Below, one piece after another: positions 43,806 to 51,450 of a stretch of DNA of 64,000 nt (its first letter is position 1; every line of letters starts with the position of its first letter). Position numbers and translations under genes: made by a program. This DNA comes from Pseudomonas alkylphenolica. Its GTDB lineage: Bacteria; Pseudomonadota; Gammaproteobacteria; Pseudomonadales; Pseudomonadaceae. The DNA lies in assembly GCF_016009175.1 (NCBI RefSeq), contig NZ_JADUCM010000019.1, forward strand, positions 34,194 to 98,193. The letters are read 5' to 3'. Below the pieces are notes generated by a model. It did not search any database. It was not told the origin of the DNA and saw only the letters and a list, made by a program, of their open reading frames with translations.

Positions 43806-44921
43806 ATGAAGCGATTGGCTGGTCTGTCCGCCCTTGCATTGATCATCTCCAGCACCAGCGGTTGCGGCTGGCTGTGGGGTGAAGAGGGTTACTTCCGTGA
43901 CCGTGGTAGCGATTATCTGGAGGCCACTCAAAAGGCGCCGATGCAGCTGCCACCTGATGTCAGCAGCGCCAAGCGCCTTGATCCACTGCTGCCGATTCCA
44001 CGCAATGTCGCCGACGACAACGTCAAGGGCGAGTTCGAGGTACCGCGTCCACTGCCGTTGAGCGCCGGTTCCGACATCAGTGATTTCAGCCTGCAGAAAA
44101 GCGGCAGTGCACGTTGGGTCCTGGCCCAGCGCGCGCCGGCCGAAGTCTGGCCGGTTGCCCGTCAGTTCTTTGAAGACAACGGCTTCCGTATTGCCGAAGA
44201 GCGCCCGCAGACCGGTGAGTTCAACACCACCTGGCAGCGTTTCGACGAGCTCTCCACGTCCATGGCCAAGCGCCTGGCCAGTGCCTCGAGCAGCAGCGAC
44301 AACGAAGTGCGTGCGCGTATCCGCATCGAACCGGGCGTGCAGCGCAACACCAGTGAAGTCTACATCGTGACCGTCGAGCGTCCGGCTGGCAGCACTGCCG
44401 ACCAGGCGTTCCCTGCGTCCTCCGACAACACCGGTGTCGATGCCATCCTGGTCGACGAAATGCTCGCCAGCATGACCCGCAGCGCCGAGAAGGGTGGTTC
44501 GGTGTCGTTGCTCGCTGCCCGTGATTTCGACGCCCCGAGCCGTGTCAGCCTGAGTGAAGACGGTAGCGGCAACCCGGTACTGAACCTGGGCGCCGACCTC
44601 GATCGCGCCTGGTCCAGCGTCGGCCGTGCCCTGGAGCAGGGCGAGTGGCGTGTCGAAGACATCAACCGCAGCCTGGGCCTGTACTACATCAACCTGGCTG
44701 AAAAGGCCGATGCCAAGGATCAGGAGCCTGGTTTCTTCAGCCGCCTGTTCGGCAGCGCGCCGAGCAAGGAAGAGCGTGAAGCCCGTGCCGAGCGTTATCA
44801 GGTTCGCCTGAGCAAGGTCGGCGACAGCGTTCAGGTCACCGTCGAGAAGAACATCAACACCGTGGCCCCGGCTGACGTCGCCCGCCGCGTGCTGAGCGTG
44901 ATTCAGGACAACCTGGGTTAA
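43806..44921 (+). CDS. bamC: Outer-membrane assembly lipoprotein BamC
   Basis: 371 residues. Signal peptide ending in SSTSGC, then the unstructured N-terminal segment that binds BamD (DRGSDYLEATQKAPMQLPPD). Two helix-grip domains follow (ARWVLAQRAPAEVWPVARQFFEDNGF near residue 100 and again in the C-terminal third). Non-essential member of the BAM complex. GAGGAAG lies upstream of the ATG. It is contiguous with the metallo-hydrolase gene, whose start follows its stop directly. Confidence 0.93.
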   Translation: MKRLAGLSALALIISSTSGCGWLWGEEGYFRDRGSDYLEATQKAPMQLPPDVSSAKRLDPLLPIPRNVADDNVKGEFEVPRPLPLSAGSDISDFSLQKSGSARWVLAQRAPAEVWPVARQFFEDNGFRIAEERPQTGEFNTTWQRFDELSTSMAKRLASASSSSDNEVRARIRIEPGVQRNTSEVYIVTVERPAGSTADQAFPASSDNTGVDAILVDEMLASMTRSAEKGGSVSLLAARDFDAPSRVSLSEDGSGNPVLNLGADLDRAWSSVGRALEQGEWRVEDINRSLGLYYINLAEKADAKDQEPGFFSRLFGSAPSKEEREARAERYQVRLSKVGDSVQVTVEKNINTVAPADVARRVLSVIQDNLG

Positions 44922-45680
44922 GTGCGCTTCGCCGTACTTGGAAGTGGAAGCCAGGGAAATGGCACGCTGATCGCCAGTGGCAACACGCTTGTCCTGGTCG
45001 ATTGCGGCTTTTCCCTGCGCGAGACCGAGCGGCGCCTGGCGCTGCTCGGCGTTCATGCCCAGCAATTGAGTGCCGTGCTGGTCACCCACGAACATGCCGA
45101 CCACGTGCATGGGGTGGGGTTGCTGTCGCGGCGCTACAATGTACCGGTCTACCTCAGCCAGGGCACCTTGCGCGGCATGCGCAAGCCGGTCGAGGCAGCA
45201 GGCTTTCTGGCGGCAAACGAGCAATTGCAGATCGGCGGCCTGACCGTTCGCGCCGTGGGCGTGAGCCACGACGCGCTGGAGCCGTTGCAGTACGTGTTTG
45301 ACGACGGTAGCCGACGCTTCGGCGTGCTGACCGACCTTGGGTCCTACGATACAACCGTACTGGAGCATTACCGCGGCCTGAATGCCTTGCTGATCGAGGC
45401 CAACCATTGTCGCGACCTGCTCGGACGCGGGCCTTACCCGATGTTTCTCAAACAGCGGGTGGGTGGCGACTACGGACATTTGAACAACCATCAGGCCGCG
45501 CGCCTGGTGTCGGAGCTGGACTGGCAGAACCTGCAGCATCTGGTGCTGGCCCATCTCAGTAGCAAGAACAACCAGCCACAGCTGGCCCGGCAATGTTTCG
45601 TCGACACCCTCGGGTGCGACCCGGACTGGCTGCAAGTGGCCAACCAGGATTGCGGGCTCGACTGGCGTGATATCGTCTAG
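44922..45680 (+). CDS. MBL-fold metallo-hydrolase (WalJ/YycJ-like)
   Basis: 252 residues. The metal site is visible as THEHADHVHG (HxHxDH) with later ligands in GVSHDALEP, LTDLGSYD and LVLAHLSSKNN. N-terminal LGSGSQGNGTLI matches the YycJ/WalJ group, considered single-strand exonuclease-like. A GTG start immediately after the bamC stop suggests coupling. The substrate is unknown. The dapA-bamC-MBL-purC order is conserved in Pseudomonas. Confidence 0.9.
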   Translation: MRFAVLGSGSQGNGTLIASGNTLVLVDCGFSLRETERRLALLGVHAQQLSAVLVTHEHADHVHGVGLLSRRYNVPVYLSQGTLRGMRKPVEAAGFLAANEQLQIGGLTVRAVGVSHDALEPLQYVFDDGSRRFGVLTDLGSYDTTVLEHYRGLNALLIEANHCRDLLGRGPYPMFLKQRVGGDYGHLNNHQAARLVSELDWQNLQHLVLAHLSSKNNQPQLARQCFVDTLGCDPDWLQVANQDCGLDWRDIV

Positions 45681-45709
45681 CCCATCTTATTTAGCAAGCG
45701 GAGCCCATC

Positions 45710-46420
45710 ATGGAAAAACGTGAAGAACTCTACCGCGGCAAAGCCAAGTCGGTTTACAAGACCGACGACGCTGACCGCTTGATCCTGCTGTTTCGCAACG
45801 ACACCTCGGCGTTCGACGGCAAGCGTATCGAACAGCTCGATCGCAAGGGCATGGTGAACAACAAGTTCAACGCCTTCATCATGCAGAAGCTTGAAGAAGC
45901 CGGCATTCCTACCCAGTTCGACAAGCTGCTGGGCGACAACGAGTGCCTGGTCAAGAAGCTCGACATGATCCCGGTTGAATGCGTTGTGCGTAACTACGCA
46001 GCCGGCAGCCTGGTCAAGCGTCTGGGCGTGGAGGAGGGCATCAAGCTCGAGCCTTCGACGTTCGAACTGTTCCTCAAGAACGACGAAAAAGGCGACCCGT
46101 TCATCAATGAATCGCACGTGGTTGCGTTCGGCTGGGGTACCGCCGAGCAGCTGGTGAAGATGAAGGCCCTGTCGCTCAAGGTCAACGAAGTGCTGAACAA
46201 GCTGTTCGACGACGCCGGCCTGCTGCTGGTCGACTTCAAGCTCGAATTCGGCGTGTTCCACGGCGAAATCGTCCTGGGTGACGAGTTCAGCCCGGACGGT
46301 TGCCGTCTGTGGGACAAAGAAACCCGCAAGAAAATGGACAAGGACCGCTTCCGCCAGGGTCTGGGCGACGTGATCGAAGCCTACGAAGAAGTTGCCAAAC
46401 GCCTGGGCGTGCCGCTGTAA
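45710..46420 (+). CDS. purC: SAICAR synthetase (phosphoribosylaminoimidazole-succinocarboxamide synthase)
   Basis: 236 residues, normal size for the bacterial enzyme that joins aspartate to CAIR in purine synthesis. Conserved segments include YRGKAKSVYKTDD, VECVVRNYAAGSLVKRLG and VDFKLEFG...LGDEFSPDGCRLWD. GGAGC lies before the ATG. The unit probably ends at the GCGAA/TTCGC hairpin near 46452-46466. Confidence 0.97.
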   Translation: MEKREELYRGKAKSVYKTDDADRLILLFRNDTSAFDGKRIEQLDRKGMVNNKFNAFIMQKLEEAGIPTQFDKLLGDNECLVKKLDMIPVECVVRNYAAGSLVKRLGVEEGIKLEPSTFELFLKNDEKGDPFINESHVVAFGWGTAEQLVKMKALSLKVNEVLNKLFDDAGLLLVDFKLEFGVFHGEIVLGDEFSPDGCRLWDKETRKKMDKDRFRQGLGDVIEAYEEVAKRLGVPL

Positions 46421-46475
46421 GCGGCAAGTTCACGCAAGCGCCTGATACCACGCGAATTTTTTTCGCAAACAGGCT

Positions 46476-46503
46476 TTGCCTTTCGGCAAACTGCTGGTAT
46501 CAT
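46476..46503 (+). promoter_or_regulatory. Probable promoter of tRNA-Ser
   Basis: TTGCCT (46476-46481), 16-base spacer, TATCAT (46498-46503), ending 10 bases before the tRNA. A TTTGCC/GGCAAA palindrome overlaps the -35 region (46475-46490). Confidence 0.5.
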
Positions 46504-46513
46504 GCGCGCCACT

Positions 46514-46603
46514 GGAGAGATGCCGGAGTGGCCGAACGGGACGGATTCGAAATCCGTTGTACTGGCAACAGTACCTAGGGTTCAAATCCCTATCTCTCCG
46601 CCA
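46514..46603 (+). tRNA. tRNA-Ser (CGA)
   Basis: 90 bases including encoded CCA. The anticodon loop is TTCGAAA (anticodon CGA), and the long variable arm GTACTGGCAACAGTACC is typical of class II serine tRNA. The acceptor stem GGAGAGA / TCTCTCC pairs. Confidence 0.96.
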
Positions 46604-46609
46604 TACATC

Positions 46610-46645
46610 AAAAAGCCCCTGAATCGAAAGATTCAGGGGCTTTTT
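46610..46645 (+). terminator. Terminator of tRNA-Ser
   Basis: GCCCCTGAATC / GATTCAGGGGC stem with a GAAA tetraloop, preceded by an A-run and followed by a T-run; it may act on both strands. Confidence 0.9.
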
Positions 46646-46678
46646 GTTTTCCGTCAGATTAATTGCTGCGCCCGTTTT

Positions 46679-47359
46679 TCAGTCAAGCACAGAAGGTCGC
46701 AGACACCCCATCGCCATCGCCACCAGGCTATCAAGCAGCGCTGTTGATTCGAGCTGCGCCGGCATGTCTTCCAGCACTGAGCGGATCACACTACGCAATC
46801 CCTGGCCAAGCAAGTAGGCGGACAGGGCATGGTGCTCCGTGGTGATCTCGTGCGCGTACATGTTCAGCAGCGGCAGCCATGTCGCTTCGATGAACTCCCC
46901 CGTTGTGCGGTAGGGCGCGCGCCACCTGCCCAGGTGCAGCGCGGAGTGATAACGCAGGTGAAAGGCCCGGTTCAGCTTGAACAGCCGTGTTTCGACGCGA
47001 ATGATGTTGGCCAGAATATCCCGCAGCGCCGCCTTCAGGGACACGCCGACCAGGCGCTCGCGCACCCTCAGCAATTCCTCCGCTTCCTCGTCCAGCACGC
47101 GCTCGTACAACAGGGCAACGATGGCGTCCTTGTTGGGAAAGTACTGATAGATCGACCCCACCGCGACCCCCGACAGTTCCGCAATGCGGTTGACGCTGAG
47201 TGCCTCCTCGCCGGCGTCATCAAGAATTTGCAGGCATGCCTGTTCGACGGCCTCGACCAGTGCCCGGGAGCGTGATTGCGTCGGGCGTTTGCGCAACGAA
47301 GGGAGTTGCGCCGGCGAGGGTGGGGTGTCCGTTGTCGGTCCGCTGTTTTTCTTGTTCAT
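46679..47359 (-). CDS. TetR-family transcriptional regulator
   Basis: 226 residues. The N-terminal helix-turn-helix is LSVNRIAELSGVAVGSIYQYFPNKDAIVALLYERV, a textbook TetR recognition region. The C-terminal ligand domain resembles AcrR-type regulators. A disordered Pro/Ser-rich 25-residue N-terminus precedes it. It is divergent from the dioxygenase-aldolase pair with 212 bases between, so it probably controls that pair and itself. Confidence 0.9.
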   Translation of the reverse strand: MNKKNSGPTTDTPPSPAQLPSLRKRPTQSRSRALVEAVEQACLQILDDAGEEALSVNRIAELSGVAVGSIYQYFPNKDAIVALLYERVLDEEAEELLRVRERLVGVSLKAALRDILANIIRVETRLFKLNRAFHLRYHSALHLGRWRAPYRTTGEFIEATWLPLLNMYAHEITTEHHALSAYLLGQGLRSVIRSVLEDMPAQLESTALLDSLVAMAMGCLRPSVLD

Positions 47360-47380
47360 TCAAACCCGAGTGTTGTTTTA

Positions 47381-47397
47381 GATGGTGGCTCGCCATC
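47381..47397. promoter_or_regulatory. Candidate TetR operator
   Basis: GATGG-TGGCTCG-CCATC palindrome, 22 bases before the regulator's start codon. It is followed by an AT-rich stretch including TATAAG (47406 region). Only its symmetry and position support this. Confidence 0.35.
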
Positions 47398-47571
47398 AGT
47401 TTTTTATTATAAGAATCAAATAGTTATGTGTAAGTCGGCGCGCGCGGGAATGCGAATATCTGGGCGCCGGTACCTGTGGGTATGATCGTTCCCGTCGACC
47501 GGACGACCACTTACTGCGCAGTCTATGCGCCTGACAAGACCTGATGCTGCAACCCTACCGGGAGATTGCCC

Positions 47572-48411
47572 ATGTCGTCATCCTTCATCGTTCGGCCCCT
47601 TGGCCCCAGCCTCGGCGCCGAAGTGCTTGATCTGGACCCTGCCTCTGTCGTGCTGCCGCAAACGCTGGCTGCCATCGAGGCGGCATTGGTTAAACACGAA
47701 GCCCTGGTGCTTCACGTTCCTGGGCTGACACCCGAACAACACCTGGCGATTGCACGGTATTTTGGTGAGCCCGAAGTGCACACGTTCTATCCCAATCTGG
47801 GCGAGGGCTTCGAACAGATCACGGTCATCGATTCCAAGCTGGGCGACCGGGCCGATATGTGGCACCACGACGAGAGCTTTTTGCCCAGCCCGCCAATTGT
47901 CACCATGACCCATGCGCAGATTCTGCCTGCATGTGGCGGCGATACCTGCTGGATCAGCATGACCACAGCCTATGACGCGTTGTCGGCGCGCATGCAGCAG
48001 TACCTCGAAGGCCTCCATGCCTGGCACGACATGAACGGCCCGATGACAGCCGCCTTGCGTCAGAACGTGGTCACGCACGCGCGCTACGTCGAGGTCATCA
48101 GCATGAACCGCCGGCACCTGCATCCACTGGTCATCCAACACCCGGTGTCAGGGCGCAAGGCGCTGTACCTGAGCCCGACCTACACCACCCATATCGACGG
48201 CCTGGCCACCCCCGAAAGCGATGCGATCCTCGCCTACCTGCATGCGCATTGCCAACACGTTCAATTCGGTTTCCGCCATCGCTGGCGCGTGGGTGACATG
48301 GTGCTATGGGACAACCGCAGCGTGCTGCACAACGCCATTCTGGACTACCAGCCGCACCAGCGGCGCATGCAGCGTACCTCGGTGTTCGCTCGCGGGCCGT
48401 TCCACGCGTAA
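47572..48411 (+). CDS. TauD/TfdA-family Fe(II)/2-oxoglutarate dioxygenase
   Basis: 279 residues. The metal-binding HxD is in DMWHHDESF. The distal His and 2-oxoglutarate-binding Arg lie in NRSVLHNAILDY...RRMQRTSVF, the usual order for TauD/TfdA enzymes. ATG with GGGAG upstream; a TTG two codons earlier was not chosen. The class II aldolase gene follows by 52 bases. Family members hydroxylate sulfonates, phenoxyacetates or carnitine-like compounds; the substrate here is unknown. Confidence 0.88.
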   Translation: MSSSFIVRPLGPSLGAEVLDLDPASVVLPQTLAAIEAALVKHEALVLHVPGLTPEQHLAIARYFGEPEVHTFYPNLGEGFEQITVIDSKLGDRADMWHHDESFLPSPPIVTMTHAQILPACGGDTCWISMTTAYDALSARMQQYLEGLHAWHDMNGPMTAALRQNVVTHARYVEVISMNRRHLHPLVIQHPVSGRKALYLSPTYTTHIDGLATPESDAILAYLHAHCQHVQFGFRHRWRVGDMVLWDNRSVLHNAILDYQPHQRRMQRTSVFARGPFHA

Positions 48412-48463
48412 TTCATTGGTGAGCTGATCACCGTGTGCAACGGTCGCTGAAGAGGAAACCGTT

Positions 48464-49234
48464 ATGTTGAAGGATGTTCTGAACCAAGAAATGCTCGCGC
48501 GCTACATTCCCAGGCCCGGCCGCCATGCGCTGCTGCCTGCGTTGACCCCGCACCAGCGTGTGGCGTTGCTGTGCCGGGTGTTGTATCGAGAGGGTTACAA
48601 CGACCACATCGCCGGTCATATCACCGTTCGCCAGGACGACGGTACCTACCTGGCCAACCCCTGGGAACTCACCTGGGGCGAAGTCACCGCCTCGGACATC
48701 GTGCGCCTGGACCAGCAAGGCAAGGTGATCGAGGGGGAATGGAACATCACGCCGGCCATCAACCTGCACATGGACATACACGCGGTACGGCATGATGTCG
48801 ACGTGGTGATCCACAATCATCCGCAGTGGGGCTCGGTGTGGTCGGCGGCCGGGCGCATTCCGCCGATCTACGACCAGACCTCCGCCCTGGTCGACAGCGA
48901 CCCGGTGCTTTATGACGAATATCGCGGCACAGTCGAAGACATGGCGCTGGGGCGCGCCGCCGTGGACGCATTGGGCACACATAAATGGGCGTTGCTCGCC
49001 AACCACGGCGTGCTGGTGGTGGCCAACGGTATCCGCCAGGCGCACTTGCGTGCGATCACCCTGGAGTGGCGCAGTCGCCTGGCCTGGCATGTCGAGGCAC
49101 TCGGCGGCGGCTCACCGTTGCCCGCCAGCGTCGTGCAGGCAACTGGCGGACGCACTGACGCCAATGGCTTCCCGTTCCTCTGGGAAGCCATGGCGCGCGA
49201 GGAGATCCGGCGCGATCCGTCGGTGCTCGACTAA
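48464..49234 (+). CDS. Class II aldolase/adducin-family protein
   Basis: 256 residues. Zinc-ligand histidines occur in VVIHNHPQWGSVW (HxH) and LLANHGVLVV. The conserved N-terminal GYNDHIAGHITVRQDD segment corresponds to the substrate-phosphate/carboxylate site of fuculose aldolase-like proteins. Members cleave sugar phosphates or act as decarboxylases or dehydratases on acids. It is downstream of the dioxygenase in what looks like a two-gene catabolic unit. Confidence 0.88.
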   Translation: MLKDVLNQEMLARYIPRPGRHALLPALTPHQRVALLCRVLYREGYNDHIAGHITVRQDDGTYLANPWELTWGEVTASDIVRLDQQGKVIEGEWNITPAINLHMDIHAVRHDVDVVIHNHPQWGSVWSAAGRIPPIYDQTSALVDSDPVLYDEYRGTVEDMALGRAAVDALGTHKWALLANHGVLVVANGIRQAHLRAITLEWRSRLAWHVEALGGGSPLPASVVQATGGRTDANGFPFLWEAMAREEIRRDPSVLD

Positions 49235-49258
49235 GGGCTCTCGCCCCGGTCGTGGCGG

Positions 49259-51031
49259 TCAGATGTTGTCTGGCTTTGCCTTGATGCTGAGCGCGGCTTC
49301 CTGCGCGCGCTCGGCCTTGTCCATCGGCAGCTGGTCGAACTCGCGGATGCCGTCCTTGCGGTACGGGTTGCCGATCCAGCGCGGGGCCACCACGAATTCC
49401 GGGTTCACCAGGCTCTTGGCGGGCTCGTAGCGGTCATAGCTCAACCCGGCAAGATCGGACAGGGTATGGATCAGGTGCGAGCTGCTGTAGGCGCGGTTGG
49501 TCATCGACTTCAGGTCGCGCGGGTTGGCGGCCTGCCAGCTCGGCGAGGTCCAGACCAGGAACGGGATGGTGTACATCGGCCGGGTCGGATCGCCTTCGTT
49601 GCGCCCCAGGCGGTCGTGCTTGCCGGAGCTGTACACGTCTTCACCATGATCGGACAGGTACATCAGAAAGCCGTTGGTGGTGCTTGCCGAATAGCGTTTG
49701 ATCAGGCTCGAGACCACGTAGTCGTTATACCGCACGGCGTTGTCGTAGAAGTTGTAGGTTTCCACCTGGTCCGACGTCAGCTTGGCCGGCACGCCCTGGC
49801 GATCCTTGAAGTGCTCGTAGGCCTCAGGATAGCGGTAGCGGTAGTCCATGTGCGTGCCCAGCAGGTGGACGATGATGAACTTCTTTTGCGCCGGGTCCTG
49901 GAGGGCTTTCTCGAAGGGGGCGAGCACCACGTCGTCGTACTGGCTGGCATTCTGGTTGCGCTGGTTGTTCAGGTAGACCGGCGCGTCCGTCTGCTGGGAG
50001 AAGGTGGTCAGCATGGTGTTGCGCTTGGTCATCGTCTGCTGGTTGGTGATCCAGAACGTCTTGTAGCCCGCCTGTTTCATCAGGTTGATCAGCGACGGGT
50101 CAGTCATGAAGCGGTCAGGGTGCTGCTGGTCGCCGAAGGTCAGGATCTGCTGCATCACCTCGATGGTGTAAGGGCGCGGCGAGACGACATTCTGGAACAC
50201 AGTCAGGCCCGAGTCGCTGGCGGCGAGGGCGTCGAGGTTCGGCGTGGTCTCGCGGTTGTAACCGTACAGGTGCATGTGCTCGCGGGTGGTGGACTCGCCC
50301 AGCACCAGCACCAGCGTGCGTGGCGCATCACCGCTGCTGTCCTGAAGGTGCTGCAAGGGCGGCAGCGAAGCGTTCTGCTCCAGCAGTTTCTGCATGTTGT
50401 CCAGTTGCTGGCGATACTGCTGGTAGCCAACGACCAGTTGCCAGGGGACTGCCGGCTCCATGCGCAATTGCACCTTTTCAACGGCGTCGGCGAAGCTGCG
50501 CTGCTGGGTGACCAGCTGCTTATAGAACGGATAGACCAGGTTGGCGGCCAGCAGCAGGATCACCACCGGGACGCGGCTGCGCACGGAAAGCGTGACCGGC
50601 CGCAGGCGCTTCCACAGCAGTACGGCGACCACGGTGTAGAGCAGCAGCGCCAGGCACAGGCCGACACTGAAGTACTGGCTGAAATATTCCCCGGCTTCGG
50701 CGCTGTTCGATTCGAACATCACGAAGATGACGCTCTGGGAAAACTCCTGGTGATAGATGCCAAAGTAACTCAGGCCGACCAGCGAGGCCGCCCAGAGCAC
50801 TACGCCGATGATCGCGGCAATCGTCCGGGTGAACTGTGGCAACAGCAATACCGGCACGAACCACAAGGTGCTAAGGAACAGCGCATCGCGAAAGCCGGCG
50901 AAACCGGTGGTGCCGCTGAACAGCAGTAGTGCCTGGGTGACACCGGAGAAGTACCAGAAAAACAACAGCAGCCAGCCCAGGCCGGCCCAGTCCACGCCTT
51001 TGCGCGCGGGAGAAAATGTAGTTGCTGACAC
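49259..51031 (-). CDS. cptA: Phosphoethanolamine transferase CptA
   Basis: 590 residues. Five N-terminal membrane segments (to about residue 180) are followed by a periplasmic sulfatase-fold domain. Conserved catalytic elements are LVLGEST (metal Glu), SPRPYT (nucleophilic Thr), LLGTHMDYRYRYP and MYLSDHGEDVY (metal Asp/His). Long stretches match E. coli CptA, which adds phosphoethanolamine to the LPS core. The start is GTG with GAGG five bases upstream. A ColR-like box lies 75-90 bases upstream. It is monocistronic. Confidence 0.9.
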   Translation of the reverse strand: MSATTFSPARKGVDWAGLGWLLLFFWYFSGVTQALLLFSGTTGFAGFRDALFLSTLWFVPVLLLPQFTRTIAAIIGVVLWAASLVGLSYFGIYHQEFSQSVIFVMFESNSAEAGEYFSQYFSVGLCLALLLYTVVAVLLWKRLRPVTLSVRSRVPVVILLLAANLVYPFYKQLVTQQRSFADAVEKVQLRMEPAVPWQLVVGYQQYRQQLDNMQKLLEQNASLPPLQHLQDSSGDAPRTLVLVLGESTTREHMHLYGYNRETTPNLDALAASDSGLTVFQNVVSPRPYTIEVMQQILTFGDQQHPDRFMTDPSLINLMKQAGYKTFWITNQQTMTKRNTMLTTFSQQTDAPVYLNNQRNQNASQYDDVVLAPFEKALQDPAQKKFIIVHLLGTHMDYRYRYPEAYEHFKDRQGVPAKLTSDQVETYNFYDNAVRYNDYVVSSLIKRYSASTTNGFLMYLSDHGEDVYSSGKHDRLGRNEGDPTRPMYTIPFLVWTSPSWQAANPRDLKSMTNRAYSSSHLIHTLSDLAGLSYDRYEPAKSLVNPEFVVAPRWIGNPYRKDGIREFDQLPMDKAERAQEAALSIKAKPDNI

Positions 51032-51105
51032 GTAAGCCTCGTCGGTCCTTGGCGGCCGCCGAAACTGGGAGCTACCGGAAAACTGGGCAGGTTAATGGGC
51101 TGGGC

Positions 51106-51121
51106 GTGAAAATAACGTCAA
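51106..51121 (-). promoter_or_regulatory. ColR-like box upstream of cptA
   Basis: On the minus strand TTGACGTTATTTTCAC. The P. putida ColR consensus as I remember it is (T/C)(T/C)NA(C/G)NN(T/C)TTTTTCAC; this matches at every constrained position but one. The site is 75-90 bases before the cptA start. Confidence 0.5.
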
Positions 51122-51179
51122 CGGGTTTGATGTATCCATTGGCTTTTGTCCTACAAGCCAGGCGACATGTTCAGTAAAG

Positions 51180-51450
51180 CCCTTTCCAGAAGGTGAAGAT
51201 GAGATCTGCTAATATGTCGCGCTTGAAAAAGTACCTGCCTGGTTGCTGGTGCATGCCGGTCGAGCCGGGTGCTGGCTCGCGCCATCCTTCATCACGTCTA
51301 CAGTGATGCGAAACACTGCTGAAACAGTGGGCACTTCCCATTGTTCCAGGCCATTCACACTGCAAAGGTAGCGGTTGCCCTCTGGCACCGAAGTCTTTGC
51401 AGACTGAGCAGGGCCCTTTAGCGGCCCCGCGCTTTACTTGGGAACGTACA
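51180..51450 (+). promoter_or_regulatory. Structured 5' leader of the alanine/glycine symporter gene
   Basis: No gene is seen in the 419 bases between cptA and the symporter. From 51290 there are several hairpins. CATCAC/GTGATG (51290-51308) and CACTG/CAGTG (51314-51329) come first. A compound element follows in which CTGCAAAG (51360-51367) pairs with CTTTGCAG (51395-51402), enclosing CGGTTGCC/GGCACCG. The last is GCAGGGCC/GGCCCCGC (51409-51430), just before the ribosome site GGGAAC. The layout resembles a riboswitch or attenuator, but I could not match it to the glycine riboswitch or another class. Confidence 0.5.

Noticed and set aside
43785..45635. 616-codon open frame antisense to bamC and the MBL gene
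   Set aside because: It covers two well-recognised genes on the opposite strand and has no family resemblance.
51180..51450. Glycine riboswitch before the symporter
   Set aside because: Structure is present but the conserved glycine-aptamer sequence blocks were not seen, so it is listed only as an unassigned structured leader.
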